Below are positions 1 through 8,235 of a DNA stretch of 18,961 nt, piece after piece (position 1 is the first letter of the stretch; each line of letters begins with the position of its first letter). Source of the DNA: Candidatus Odyssella thessalonicensis (GTDB lineage: Bacteria > Pseudomonadota > Alphaproteobacteria > Bin65); NCBI GenBank assembly GCA_005240015.1, contig SBBV01000073.1, positions 1-18,961 of the forward strand, given 5' to 3'. A program made the position numbers and the translations under genes. The notes under the pieces were generated by a model that was given only the letters and a program-made list of their open reading frames with translations, ran no database searches and was not told where the DNA came from.

Positions 1-800
<800 letters not shown>

Positions 801-840
801 GGAGGCGAATCAAAGATCGGGTTGTCGAATCTCACGCACG

Positions 841-942
841 TAGGGGCGGGTCTCAGACCCACCCTCGGGCCTCGCCGCGCCAGGGCGTTCGAACGCGTGT
901 CGCGCGGACACGCTGTCGGACGGGTCTGAGACCCGCCCCCTA
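841..942. repeat. Nested palindromic intergenic element (inverted repeat about 20 bp)
   Basis: The outer arms are 841-860 (TAGGGGCGGGTCTCAGACCC) and 922-942, whose reverse complement is the same sequence with one extra G. Each arm also contains the shorter palindrome GGGTCTSAGACCC. The 61-bp interior holds the palindrome GCGTTCGAACGC (885-896) and a hairpin GCGTGTC/GACACGC (895-901 with 907-913). The whole unit can fold into one long cruciform or hairpin. It encodes no recognisable protein. It has the size and structure of a short dispersed palindromic repeat (REP/MITE-like); mobility is inference. Confidence 0.75.
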
Positions 943-1036
943 CGAGAGGTATGGAGTGCATAGCCAGCACGGATGGGAGCGGCAGGCAAGCCAGATGTGC
1001 TGATACGGTGGATAAGCAGAACTTTGGCGGCGCGTC

Positions 1037-2581
1037 TCAAGACTTTCCCTTCGCGATCCGCCCGCCGAACAGCACGATCGCCACGATCGGCACCACGAAA
1101 TTGAGCGCGATTACCGTGATCAGGAGCCAGCCGAGCTCGCCGTACTTGCCGCGGTCGACGTGGAAGATCTGGTTCAGATACTTGGTCTGCATGGCGCCCG
1201 CGGTGAGCGCGAGGTTGAGCAGCGAGGCCATCAGCGCGAACCAGGTCGCGCGCTTGCCGGGCGGCGCGTAGATCGCGATCAAGGTCAGGAGCGGAATCAT
1301 CGAAAGCTGCGCGAACGGCGATTCCGCCGCCGTGTCGATCAGCGCGATCGTGTGCGCGCCGAAGCCGAACACGCGGTCGGTCCATTCGTCGACGCGGTAG
1401 TAAAGCGCGAGGTTGGGAAAGGAGAGGATCGTGTAGATGACGGGGAGCCACAGCATCGTCCACGCGACCGGTTTGCGCGCGATCGTTGCGGCGAGCAGCC
1501 ACATGCCGGCGATGGCGAACGTGCTCGAGAGCTGGCTCAGCGCGCCGAAGAACGCCTCGTCGAACTTCAAGACGTCGATCTCGAACCAGCGCATGCCCTC
1601 GCCGGTCGTGGGCGTGGCGCGGAACGCGAAGATGATGATCGTCGCGAACAGGATCTGCAGCCGTGTTTCGTGGTCGAGCTCGGCCGTCACCATCACGAGC
1701 AGCGTACACACCACGCCCATCGAGATCAGGAACACGATCTCCTGGCCGAACGGGACCCTTAAGACGCCGAGCGCCACCACGACGGCGCCGAACGCAAGCC
1801 CGCCGCCGAGCACGCGCCAGTCGATCGGCGCGCGCTCGGATGTCTCGAGCCGCACCAGCACGACGCCGGTGACGGAGATGAGCGGGACCACAAGCGCCAC
1901 CAAAAACACGTACTCGTAGGGCATGATCGCCGCGAGCACGCCGCCGAGGCCAGATGTCAGGAAGAGGCCCACGAGCAGCGCGAGCCGGCCAAGCACCTGG
2001 ACCATCGCCAACTCGGCGTGAACCTCGGCGTCGGGCCTGGGATTGCCGGCGGCGTCGCGGCGGTCGACGACCTCGGTCGACATCGCATCGGCGACGACGT
2101 CCTGCAGCACGACGCCGAGCGTCATCGCGATCGACGCCATCACGTAGAGCGCCTCGGGGCTCGCGAAGGTGAGCCACTTGCCGGCCGCGCCCGCGAGCAT
2201 GACGAGGCCGCCCGCGAGCAGCAGCGCGCCGATATAGACGTAGGCCTTGCGCCGCGAGCCCAGGATCGGGATCGAGTCCACGAACTGGCCGAACACCATC
2301 TTGATGGTCCATGGCACGCTGAGCCACACGGCGATGGCCGCGAGCTCGGCCGGGGTCAGCGTGAGATCGCGGCGGATCCAGAACGTCACGGCGGTCGCGA
2401 TCAGCGTCGCGTAGACGCCATAGGCGAAATAGACCATCAGCAGCGGCACGTAGCGCCAGCGCATCGCGCGCACCGGTGTCACGACCGCTTCCTTGAGCCG
2501 CATGCCGAGCGAAGGCGGAGGTGGCGGTACCGCGGGCGCTGCGGGCGAGGTTGCCCGTGCGGGGGTGGCGCCGCTGCTCAT
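1037..2581 (-). CDS. Folate-biopterin transporter (FBT/BT1) family membrane protein, MFS-like
   Basis: This is a 514-residue polytopic inner-membrane protein with about twelve hydrophobic segments after a Pro-rich cytoplasmic N-terminus (residues 10-25). The segment at residues 89-115 reads VPWTIKMVFGQFVDSIPI followed by LGSRRKAY. This matches the diagnostic P-W-x-IK...G..xD..P..G.RR..Y pattern of the BT1/FBT family, a relative of the major facilitator superfamily. Characterised members carry folates, pteridines or S-adenosylmethionine, but most bacterial members have no known substrate. The chosen ATG (2579-2581) overlaps the stop codon of the enolase-like gene as ATGA, so translation is probably coupled; a longer in-frame extension would run into that gene. 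Being last in a kinase-enolase-transporter operon, it may move the substrate or product of those enzymes. That is inference. Confidence 0.85.
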   Translation of the reverse strand: MSSGATPARATSPAAPAVPPPPPSLGMRLKEAVVTPVRAMRWRYVPLLMVYFAYGVYATLIATAVTFWIRRDLTLTPAELAAIAVWLSVPWTIKMVFGQFVDSIPILGSRRKAYVYIGALLLAGGLVMLAGAAGKWLTFASPEALYVMASIAMTLGVVLQDVVADAMSTEVVDRRDAAGNPRPDAEVHAELAMVQVLGRLALLVGLFLTSGLGGVLAAIMPYEYVFLVALVVPLISVTGVVLVRLETSERAPIDWRVLGGGLAFGAVVVALGVLRVPFGQEIVFLISMGVVCTLLVMVTAELDHETRLQILFATIIIFAFRATPTTGEGMRWFEIDVLKFDEAFFGALSQLSSTFAIAGMWLLAATIARKPVAWTMLWLPVIYTILSFPNLALYYRVDEWTDRVFGFGAHTIALIDTAAESPFAQLSMIPLLTLIAIYAPPGKRATWFALMASLLNLALTAGAMQTKYLNQIFHVDRGKYGELGWLLITVIALNFVVPIVAIVLFGGRIAKGKS

Positions 2582-3864
2582 CGTTTCACCGGCAAGGCGC
2601 CGCGCCCCGCAAAGCGCGCAGCGCGGCCGAGCGCTTCCTCGATGCGCAGCACCTCGTTCCACTTGGCCATGCGCTCGGAGCGCGCGAACGAGCCGACTTT
2701 GAGCTGGCCCGCGCGCCAGCCGACCGCGAGATGCGCGATCGTCACGTCCTCGGTCTCGCCCGAGCGCGCCGAGACGATGGTGCCCCAGCCGGCGGCTTTG
2801 CCGGCCTCGAGCGCGGCCTTGGCCTCGCTGAGCGTGCCGGCCTGGTTGGGCTTGACGAGCACGGCGTTGCAGGCGCCGCGCGCGGCCGCGTGCTTCACGC
2901 GATCAGCGTTGGTGACCAGGTAATCGTCGCCGATGATCTGCACGCGCTTCCCCGCTTCTCTCGTGAATGCGATGAGGCCAGCCTCGTCGTCCTCGGCCAG
3001 CGGGTCCTCGATCGAGGCGATCGGGTAGCGATCGAGCCAGTCGAGCATCAGGCGGATCATGCCATCGCTGTCGAGAACCTTGCCGTCGCGCTGCAAATGA
3101 TAACGCCCGTCGCGCCGGAGTTGCGTCGCCGCGATGTCGAGCGAGAGCGCCAGATCGCGCCCCGGTTTGAAACCCGCCGCCTCGATCGCAACGACGGTTT
3201 CGGCCAGCACCTCCTCGTTGGAATCGACCGCGGGCCAGTAGCCGCCCTCGTCGGCCACACCTTGAAGCTTGCCGTTGGCGGCGAGGCCCGCACCGGCCGC
3301 GCGATAGACCTCGGCGGTCCATTCGAGCGCTTGGCTGAAGCTCGCGGCGCCGACCGGCATGACCATCACGTCCTGCAGGTCGATGCGTGTCGCCGCATGC
3401 GCGCCGCCGCCGAAGATCTGGATCTCGGGCAGCGGGATCAGCGGCTCGCCGTCGCCGAGCAGGTGCTTCCAGAGTGGAACGCCGCGGGCCGCGGCCGCGG
3501 CATGCGCGGCTGCCATCGAGACAGCGACGATGGCGTTGCCGCCAAGCCGGCTCTTGTCGGGCGTGCCGTCGAGCTCAACCAACTTGGCGTCGAGCGCGTG
3601 CTGCTCGGCCGCATCGAGGCCGGCGAGGGCAGGGGCGATGACCTCGTTGACGGCCGCGACCGCGCGCGCCACGCCGAGGCCGCCCAGTGCTCGGCCCCCG
3701 TCGCGCAGATCGAGCGCTTCGCCCGAGCCGGTCGAAGCACCGGCGGGCGCGATCGCGCGCCCGACGGTGTCTTCGCCCAAGCGAATTTCCGCCTCGACGG
3801 TGGGCCGTCCGCGCGAGTCCCAGACGCGGCGCGCGCGCACCGACGCGATCGTGGTGGCGCTCAA
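2578..3864 (-). CDS. Enolase superfamily paralogue with altered active site (enolase-like)
   Basis: The protein is 428 residues and aligns over its whole length with bacterial enolase, which interconverts 2-phosphoglycerate and phosphoenolpyruvate. Conserved features are WDSRGRPTVEAE, the loop GAST, VADEGGY with Glu206, metal ligands Asp243, Glu286 (SIEDPLAEDD) and Asp313 (GDDYLVTN), base Lys338 (VLVKPNQAGTLSE), RSGETED at 367-373, and Lys389. It departs from glycolytic enolase at usually invariant sites. NGG is GGG at 152-154, the usual QEF is QDV with Asp165 in place of Glu, and SHRSGE is SARSGE with Ala366 in place of His. The start is TTG (3862-3864). It overlaps the kinase stop as TTGA and has GGGAGG seven bases upstream; no ATG fits the family length, and the only nearby alternative (GTG, codon 9) would cut into the conserved N-terminus. 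It may act on a different phosphorylated hydroxy acid. Confidence 0.88.
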   Translation of the reverse strand: MSATTIASVRARRVWDSRGRPTVEAEIRLGEDTVGRAIAPAGASTGSGEALDLRDGGRALGGLGVARAVAAVNEVIAPALAGLDAAEQHALDAKLVELDGTPDKSRLGGNAIVAVSMAAAHAAAAARGVPLWKHLLGDGEPLIPLPEIQIFGGGAHAATRIDLQDVMVMPVGAASFSQALEWTAEVYRAAGAGLAANGKLQGVADEGGYWPAVDSNEEVLAETVVAIEAAGFKPGRDLALSLDIAATQLRRDGRYHLQRDGKVLDSDGMIRLMLDWLDRYPIASIEDPLAEDDEAGLIAFTREAGKRVQIIGDDYLVTNADRVKHAAARGACNAVLVKPNQAGTLSEAKAALEAGKAAGWGTIVSARSGETEDVTIAHLAVGWRAGQLKVGSFARSERMAKWNEVLRIEEALGRAARFAGRGALPVKR

Positions 3865-4892
3865 GAAGCGGCCTCCCGCGTGCCGATCTCCCTGGCCCAG
3901 GCGTGGCGCACCTCGGCCAAGCGTGCGGGCGGCGTCGCAATCAACGGCCGCGCCACGCGGCGCACGCGCTGCTTCGGGGCCTCGTCGGTGAGGTATTCGA
4001 CCGGCGACTTGCCATCGACGCGCGCAAGGAACAGGCCCGACAGCAGCGACGCGGCGCGCGCCTCGAGCTCGCCGCGCGGCTCCCAGCCGACCCCGGCGAG
4101 ATAGCTCTCGGCCAATGCATCGAAGCAGGCGAGGAAGCCTCGCGCGGCGTGCGGCGTCCACAGGCACTTCAGCAGCATGTGGTTGAGGCAGAATGCGAGG
4201 TCGAACGCGGGGTCGCCATACCAGGCGCATTCGGCATCGAGGAAAACAGGGCCGCCGGGCCCGATCAGGATGTTCTTGGGGCTCACGTCGCCGTGCACGA
4301 GCGCGCGCTTGGTGGCGGCCGTCCGGCGCACGAGCGCCTCGAGCGGCGCGGCGAGATCGGGATGCGCGCGGCCGGTCGCGACGAGATAGGGCTCGAGCCG
4401 GATCGCATGGAAGATCGCGTCGGTGGGGAACGCGGCGGCGACGTCGGCGCGCCCGGCGCTGGCCGCGTGGATCGCCGCGAGCCGCGCGCCGACCGCAGCG
4501 GCGAAGGCCGGGTCGGCGCGACCGTCGCGCAGCTCGTTCTTCCAAAGCTTGTGCTGCGTGGGATCGAGATAGGCCATCACCAGCACGCCCGCCGCCGCAT
4601 CCTCGGCGAGCAACGCCGGCGCGGCACCGGGTGCCGCCGCGTTGGCGAAGCGGATCCACGCCGCTTCGTAGCGGTTGCGTTCGACCGGCGCCTCCCAGAG
4701 CTGCGCCACCTTCAAGCGCGGCAGCGCGCGCTTCACGCAGACCGGCCCGCCCGGAAGATCGACGCGCCAGATGTCGGAGGAGACGCCGCCCGTGAGCGCC
4801 GTCATCGCCGGTTGCGCGCCGGCGGCGATGAGGCCGGCGCGGGCGAGCACGGTGCGGATGATGGCGTGAGAATCGGTCGCGACCTGGTTCAT
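3861..4892 (-). CDS. APH/methylthioribose-kinase-like small-molecule phosphotransferase
   Basis: This 343-residue protein has the protein-kinase-like fold of the aminoglycoside phosphotransferase/choline kinase/MTR kinase superfamily. A glycine-rich loop LTGGVSSDIWRV (33-44) is followed by Lys54 in VCVKRAL. The catalytic Brenner motif is HGDVSPKNILI (200-210) with Asp202 and Asn207, and the metal-binding motif is FLDAECAWYGDPAFDLAF (217-234). The DxE followed by xYGxxxFD resembles 5-methylthioribose kinase more than drug-resistance enzymes. ATP-dependent phosphorylation of a small hydroxylated metabolite is therefore likely; the substrate cannot be read from sequence. The ATG at 4890-4892 is preferred to an in-frame start at 4943, which would extend into the divergent promoter region. 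It is first in an operon with the enolase-like gene (4-base overlap) and the transporter, and faces the divergent dehydrogenase 70 bp away. Confidence 0.85.
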   Translation of the reverse strand: MNQVATDSHAIIRTVLARAGLIAAGAQPAMTALTGGVSSDIWRVDLPGGPVCVKRALPRLKVAQLWEAPVERNRYEAAWIRFANAAAPGAAPALLAEDAAAGVLVMAYLDPTQHKLWKNELRDGRADPAFAAAVGARLAAIHAASAGRADVAAAFPTDAIFHAIRLEPYLVATGRAHPDLAAPLEALVRRTAATKRALVHGDVSPKNILIGPGGPVFLDAECAWYGDPAFDLAFCLNHMLLKCLWTPHAARGFLACFDALAESYLAGVGWEPRGELEARAASLLSGLFLARVDGKSPVEYLTDEAPKQRVRRVARPLIATPPARLAEVRHAWAREIGTREAAS

Positions 4893-4962
4893 CGGCGGGC
4901 GCGGATTATGGCCGCCGGATGCGGTCTTGCGCAATCGGCGCACGGCGCGCCAATTTCGCCCA
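4893..4962. promoter_or_regulatory. Divergent intergenic region between kinase operon and dehydrogenase
   Basis: These 70 bp separate the kinase start (minus) from the dehydrogenase start (plus), so promoters for both directions must lie here or inside the neighbouring coding ends. I see no clear -35/-10 pair and no strong palindrome. Assignment rests on gene arrangement alone. Confidence 0.35.
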
Positions 4963-5907
4963 ATGAAGGTCTTGTTCCGCTACGATTGCGGCGCGCGGCT
5001 GAGGGCGCGGCTCGATGTGCTCGCCGCCGAGCAGCTCGAAATCGCCATCTGCTCCGAGGCGGACGACGACGGTTACGCGCGGCACATGGCCGCGGCGGAC
5101 GTGCTCTGGCACGTGCTGAAACCGGTGACGGCCGCGCACATCGCGGCGGCGCCGCGCCTGAAGCTGATCCAGAAGATCGGCGTGGGCGTCAACACGATCG
5201 ATGTCGAGGCGGCGCGGGCGCGCGGCGTTGCCGTGTGCAACATGCCCGGCACCAACAGCCGCGCGGTCGCCGAGATGACGCTGCTGCTGATGCTGGCGGC
5301 GCTGCGTCGGCTCGCGGCACTCGACTCCGCCACGCGGCGAGGCGAGGGGTGGGCGGCGGGGCCGCGCCTGCAGGAAGAGTATGGCGAACTCGGCGGGCGC
5401 ACGGTTGGGCTCGTCGGCTACGGCGCGGTTCCGGCGTTGCTGACGCCGATGCTGGAGGCGATCGGCGCGCGCGTACTCTACAGCGCCCGCGCGCCCAAGC
5501 CCGGCGCGCGCGGCGAGTTCCGCACGCTGACCCAGCTCCTCGCCGAAGCCGACATCGTCTCGCTGCATCTGCCGCTGACGCCCGAGACCGCGAACCTCAT
5601 CGACGCCAAGGCGATCGCGCGCATGAAGCCGGGTGCGATCCTCGTCAACACCGCGCGCGGCGGCCTCGTCGACGAGGGCGATCTCATCGAGGCGCTGATA
5701 AGCGGCCACATCGCCGCGGCCGGCCTCGACGTGTTCGTGCGCGAGCCGGTGGCGCCCGACAACGCGCTGCTGACGATGGAGAACGTCGTGCTGGCGCCGC
5801 ACATCGCGTGGCTCACGCCCGAGACGCTCGAGCGCAGCCTCGGCGTCGCGGTCGAGAATTGCAAACGCCTCGCGCGCGGCGCGGAGCTGCTGAACCGGGT
5901 GGCGTGA
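4963..5907 (+). CDS. D-2-hydroxyacid dehydrogenase family NAD(P)-dependent oxidoreductase
   Basis: The 314-residue protein belongs to the phosphoglycerate/formate dehydrogenase family, which interconverts 2-keto acids and D-2-hydroxy acids with NAD(P). The substrate-domain segment IGVGVNTIDVEAARARGV (72-89) and NMPGTNSRAVAEMTLLLM are typical. The catalytic triad is present: Arg232 in NTARGGLVDE, Glu261 in LDVFVREPV, and His280 in APHIAWLTPE. The nucleotide loop reads VGYGAVP (151-157), so the third glycine of GxGxxG is replaced by proline, which is unusual. The start at ATG 4963 gives the normal MKVLFRYD beginning; a TTG at 4927 would extend it through the divergent promoter. It stands alone on the plus strand, divergent from the kinase-enolase-transporter operon, which suggests shared regulation. 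It ends before a strong hairpin. Substrate unknown. Confidence 0.88.
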   Translation: MKVLFRYDCGARLRARLDVLAAEQLEIAICSEADDDGYARHMAAADVLWHVLKPVTAAHIAAAPRLKLIQKIGVGVNTIDVEAARARGVAVCNMPGTNSRAVAEMTLLLMLAALRRLAALDSATRRGEGWAAGPRLQEEYGELGGRTVGLVGYGAVPALLTPMLEAIGARVLYSARAPKPGARGEFRTLTQLLAEADIVSLHLPLTPETANLIDAKAIARMKPGAILVNTARGGLVDEGDLIEALISGHIAAAGLDVFVREPVAPDNALLTMENVVLAPHIAWLTPETLERSLGVAVENCKRLARGAELLNRVA

Positions 5908-5914
5908 CGCCAAC

Positions 5915-5945
5915 CGCGTCGAGGCGCGCAGCGCGCCCCGACGCG
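5915..5945. terminator. Bidirectional hairpin between convergent genes
   Basis: CGCGTCG (5915-5921) pairs with CGACGCG (5939-5945), and inside it GGCGCG (5923-5928) pairs with CGCGCC (5932-5937) around a 3-base loop. This gives a 13-bp stem with one A/C mismatch. It lies in the 51-bp gap between the convergent dehydrogenase and solute-binding-protein genes. No T-tract follows on either strand, so a classical intrinsic terminator is not proven. Confidence 0.5.
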
Positions 5946-5958
5946 TGCGGCGCCGCGC

Positions 5959-6759
5959 TCACGGCGCGTTGGGCGGGGCCACGACCGCGTCTTTCAGGCC
6001 CACTTCGTCGAACGCGCGGCGGACGAGGCCGGAGGCTTTCGCCTCTTCGACGAAGGCGCTCGCATAGGCGAGCGCGGCGGCATTGCCTTTCGGCACCGCC
6101 ACGGCCGCGATCGTCGCGTGGAAATGGTCCGCGAGGATGCGCGAACCGGGCAGCCCCGCGGCGAGCCCCTGGAGGGTGTTGCGGCTCAACGCCAGCGCAT
6201 CGGCCTCGTCTCGAAGCATGAGCTGGACCGCATAGTGGACCGATCGCACCGGCGTCATCTTCGCGAACTTGAGCCTGCGCTGAGCGGCGCGAATCGTCGT
6301 CGTATTCTCGATCCCGAGCAGCCGGATGCCTTCGCGATCGAGCTCGGCGATACTTCGTGCCGGCACGCCGGCGCGGACGATGAACGTGCTCTCGAAGCGG
6401 CTGTAGGCGGCGCCGAAATCGACCTTCTTCCGCCGCTCGTCGTCGACCGGCATGAACGTCACGTCCCACGCGTGCTTGTTCGCGGCCTCGGTGAGCGCGC
6501 CGGAATTGGGGTAGACGACGAACACGACCGGCACGTCGAGCTTCGCCGCCAGCGCGGTCCCGAGCGTGACCGCGACGCCGCGCGGCTTCCCGTCGGGGCC
6601 GTTCACCGAAAAGAAGGCGCTCGGCGTCGGCGCGATCGCGATGCCGACGCGGAGATCGCCGGTCGGTGCCAGCTCCTCCTTGGCGAGGTCCTCGGCCTCA
6701 GCGCGCCCGGCCGCGGCGCAGAGAGCCAGCGAGAAAGCGACGATGAGAGCCAACCGCAT
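5959..6759 (-). CDS. Periplasmic solute-binding protein, family 3 (amino-acid type)
   Basis: The 266-residue protein begins with a Sec signal peptide (MRLALIVAFSLALCAAAGRA, cleavage near AEA-ED). The mature part starts GDLRVGIAIAPTPSAFF and continues with GPDGKPRGVAVTLGTALAAKL, the standard opening of SBP family 3 (PAAT-type ABC binding proteins). The later VTFMPVDDERRKKVDFGAAY corresponds to the usual hinge-proximal segment of that family. It should bind a small polar molecule in the periplasm. No ABC permease or ATPase gene lies beside it, so its partner is elsewhere or it acts in sensing. The ATG at 6757-6759 follows GGAGG with five bases spacing. It starts 12 bp after the TctC-like gene on the same strand, so the two are probably co-transcribed. 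Confidence 0.85.
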   Translation of the reverse strand: MRLALIVAFSLALCAAAGRAEAEDLAKEELAPTGDLRVGIAIAPTPSAFFSVNGPDGKPRGVAVTLGTALAAKLDVPVVFVVYPNSGALTEAANKHAWDVTFMPVDDERRKKVDFGAAYSRFESTFIVRAGVPARSIAELDREGIRLLGIENTTTIRAAQRRLKFAKMTPVRSVHYAVQLMLRDEADALALSRNTLQGLAAGLPGSRILADHFHATIAAVAVPKGNAAALAYASAFVEEAKASGLVRRAFDEVGLKDAVVAPPNAP

Positions 6760-6771
6760 GCGCGCCTCCGC

Positions 6772-7749
6772 TCATTTCTTGTCCTCGACCTTGCCGATCT
6801 TCTTCACGACCTCCGCAAGCATGGCCGCATCCTTGTCCCACCACGCCTTGAACTCGGCGGCGTCCTGGTAGGCGATCGGCACCTTGGCCTTGGTCATCGC
6901 CGCCTTGAAGTCGGAATCCTCGACCGCCTTGGCGACGGCGGCGCCGATGATCTTCAAAATCGGCTCGGGCACGCCCTTGGGCGCGAACAGGCCGGTCCAG
7001 AGGTAGTACTCGATGTCGTAGCCGAGCTCCTTCATCGTCGGCACGTCGGGAAATTCGGCGAGGCGCTTGGCGCCGTAATGCGCGAGCGCGCGGATCTTCC
7101 CGCTGGCGAGATGCGGCGCCGCCACGCCCGGCGGCGAATTCCACATCGCGGCGTGCTTGCCGAGCACGGCCGTCATCGCGGGTGCGCCGCCCGTCGTCGG
7201 CAGATGGCGCATCTTCAGGCCGGAGAGCTGCATCAGCATTTCCATCGGCACGTGCGACGCGCCGTAGATGCCCGAGGAGGAGTAGATGAGCTCGCCGCTT
7301 TTGGCCTTGGGGTCGGAGACGAGGTCCTTGAGCGTCTTCCATGGATACTCGGCGTTCACGACCAGCATCGGCGGATCGGCGTTGAGCCGCGCGATGCCGA
7401 CGAGCTGGTCGCGCGTGTAGGCCGGCGGGCGGCCGAACAGCTTGTCGACCTCGGGGATGACCGAGACGCTGACCAGCGCGATCAGCAGCGTGTAGCCGTC
7501 GGGCTTGGCGGTCGCGGCGGCCGCCATGCCGACCGCGCCGGCGGCACCCTGCTTGTTCTGGACCGTGACCGGCTGCTTCAGGACCTTCTCGAGCGCCGCC
7601 GCGAGCGGACGCGCCGTGATGTCGGCGATGCCGCCGGGCGGGAACGGAACGACGAGCGTGATCGGGCGGTTGGGATACGCCTCTTGCGCCTGGGCGGGCG
7701 CGATGACGGCGAACGCAAGCACGACGGCAGCAACGAACGACCGCAGCAT
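6772..7749 (-). CDS. Bug/TctC family tripartite tricarboxylate transporter substrate-binding protein
   Basis: The 325-residue protein has a Sec signal peptide (residues 1-21, ending APAQAQ). The mature start is AYPNRPITLVVPFPPGGIAD, the hallmark of the Bug (Bordetella uptake gene)/TctC family. Other family signatures are VQNKQGAAGAVGMAAAATAKPDGYT, MLMQLSG, and GLFAPKGVPEPIL. These proteins capture carboxylates or other small organic molecules in the periplasm, classically for TctAB permeases. No tctA or tctB is present here, which is common for Bug genes in Proteobacteria that carry large orphan sets. A strong Shine-Dalgarno (AGGGAGGAG) lies six bases before the ATG at 7747-7749. It is the first gene of a two-gene unit with the family 3 binding protein. 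Ligand unknown. Confidence 0.92.
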   Translation of the reverse strand: MLRSFVAAVVLAFAVIAPAQAQEAYPNRPITLVVPFPPGGIADITARPLAAALEKVLKQPVTVQNKQGAAGAVGMAAAATAKPDGYTLLIALVSVSVIPEVDKLFGRPPAYTRDQLVGIARLNADPPMLVVNAEYPWKTLKDLVSDPKAKSGELIYSSSGIYGASHVPMEMLMQLSGLKMRHLPTTGGAPAMTAVLGKHAAMWNSPPGVAAPHLASGKIRALAHYGAKRLAEFPDVPTMKELGYDIEYYLWTGLFAPKGVPEPILKIIGAAVAKAVEDSDFKAAMTKAKVPIAYQDAAEFKAWWDKDAAMLAEVVKKIGKVEDKK

Positions 7750-7870
7750 GGAGACTCCTCCCTAGAGCTGTCTCGACGGCACGTGAATTCTCTTGTGCAA
7801 GGATAATGCGCTAACAGCCAACGCGCCAATGAACAAAGCGCCTTGTCTCACATCGCAATACAACGCGCTT

Positions 7871-8077
7871 TCAATTCCTGCGCGGACACCGGGCATCGAA
7901 GTCAACTCCCTCCAGCCACTTGTGTAGAGGTATGATCTCCTGAATTCGGCAGCTGATTCTAACCATCGTATTCTGAGGTCCAGGCTGACCAAGCCACCAC
8001 GCCGCTAGGATAATTAGAGCAGCCACAGCAATTAGCTTGGCAGCTCCCGCGAGTAGCTCACGCATCCTCATCCTCAT
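7871..8077 (-). CDS. Doubtful 68-residue single-pass membrane protein
   Basis: The reading frame starts MRMRMRELLAGAAK and has one hydrophobic segment (about residues 12-30, ending ILAAWWLG). A short polar tail follows with two cysteines (SCRIQ and ARCPRRN) that could form a disulphide in the periplasm. Three ATG codons sit in the first five positions, so the exact start is unclear, and no good ribosome site is visible. I recognise no family. The stretch has clearly lower G+C (about 50-55% by count) than neighbouring genes. It could be a real small protein, a remnant of acquired DNA, or chance. Confidence 0.3.
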   Translation of the reverse strand: MRMRMRELLAGAAKLIAVAALIILAAWWLGQPGPQNTMVRISCRIQEIIPLHKWLEGVDFDARCPRRN

Positions 8078-8123
8078 CGTCCAGCTCGAGAAATTCGGGA
8101 CAGGGACTGCGCGCTATGGCGCT

Positions 8124-8164
8124 GGGAGCTCCACGAGCTCTGCAGCAACGTCGTGGAAGCTCCC
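8124..8164. repeat. Inverted repeat, 13-14 bp arms
   Basis: GGGAGCTCCACGA (8124-8136) is the reverse complement of TCGTGGAAGCTCCC (8151-8164) except for one extra base in the right arm. The loop is 14 bases. It lies in the A+T-richer gap with no T-run on either side, so it may be a structured leader, a protein-binding site or a remnant of a mobile element. Confidence 0.55.
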
Positions 8165-8235
8165 CCTAAGGGCTCGGCCTGGGTTCGTCTTGTACGCGCG
8201 ATGATGCGCCAACACGCGAGGCGCCACAATGATCA

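Noticed and set aside
2599..2662. Longer start for the FBT transporter at 2662
   Set aside because: It would put 27 Arg/Ala-rich residues inside the enolase gene; the ATGA overlap at 2578-2581 gives a natural start.
2578..4659. A 693-residue fusion of the kinase region with enolase
   Set aside because: The upstream part is out of frame with the kinase motifs and is Arg-rich nonsense; the enolase begins at the TTG at 3864.
3687..6221. Very long open frame (844 codons) on the plus strand across kinase and dehydrogenase
   Set aside because: Arg/Ala/Pro/Gly-rich translation with no domain, antisense to or out of frame with genes that have clear catalytic motifs. It is a product of high G+C.
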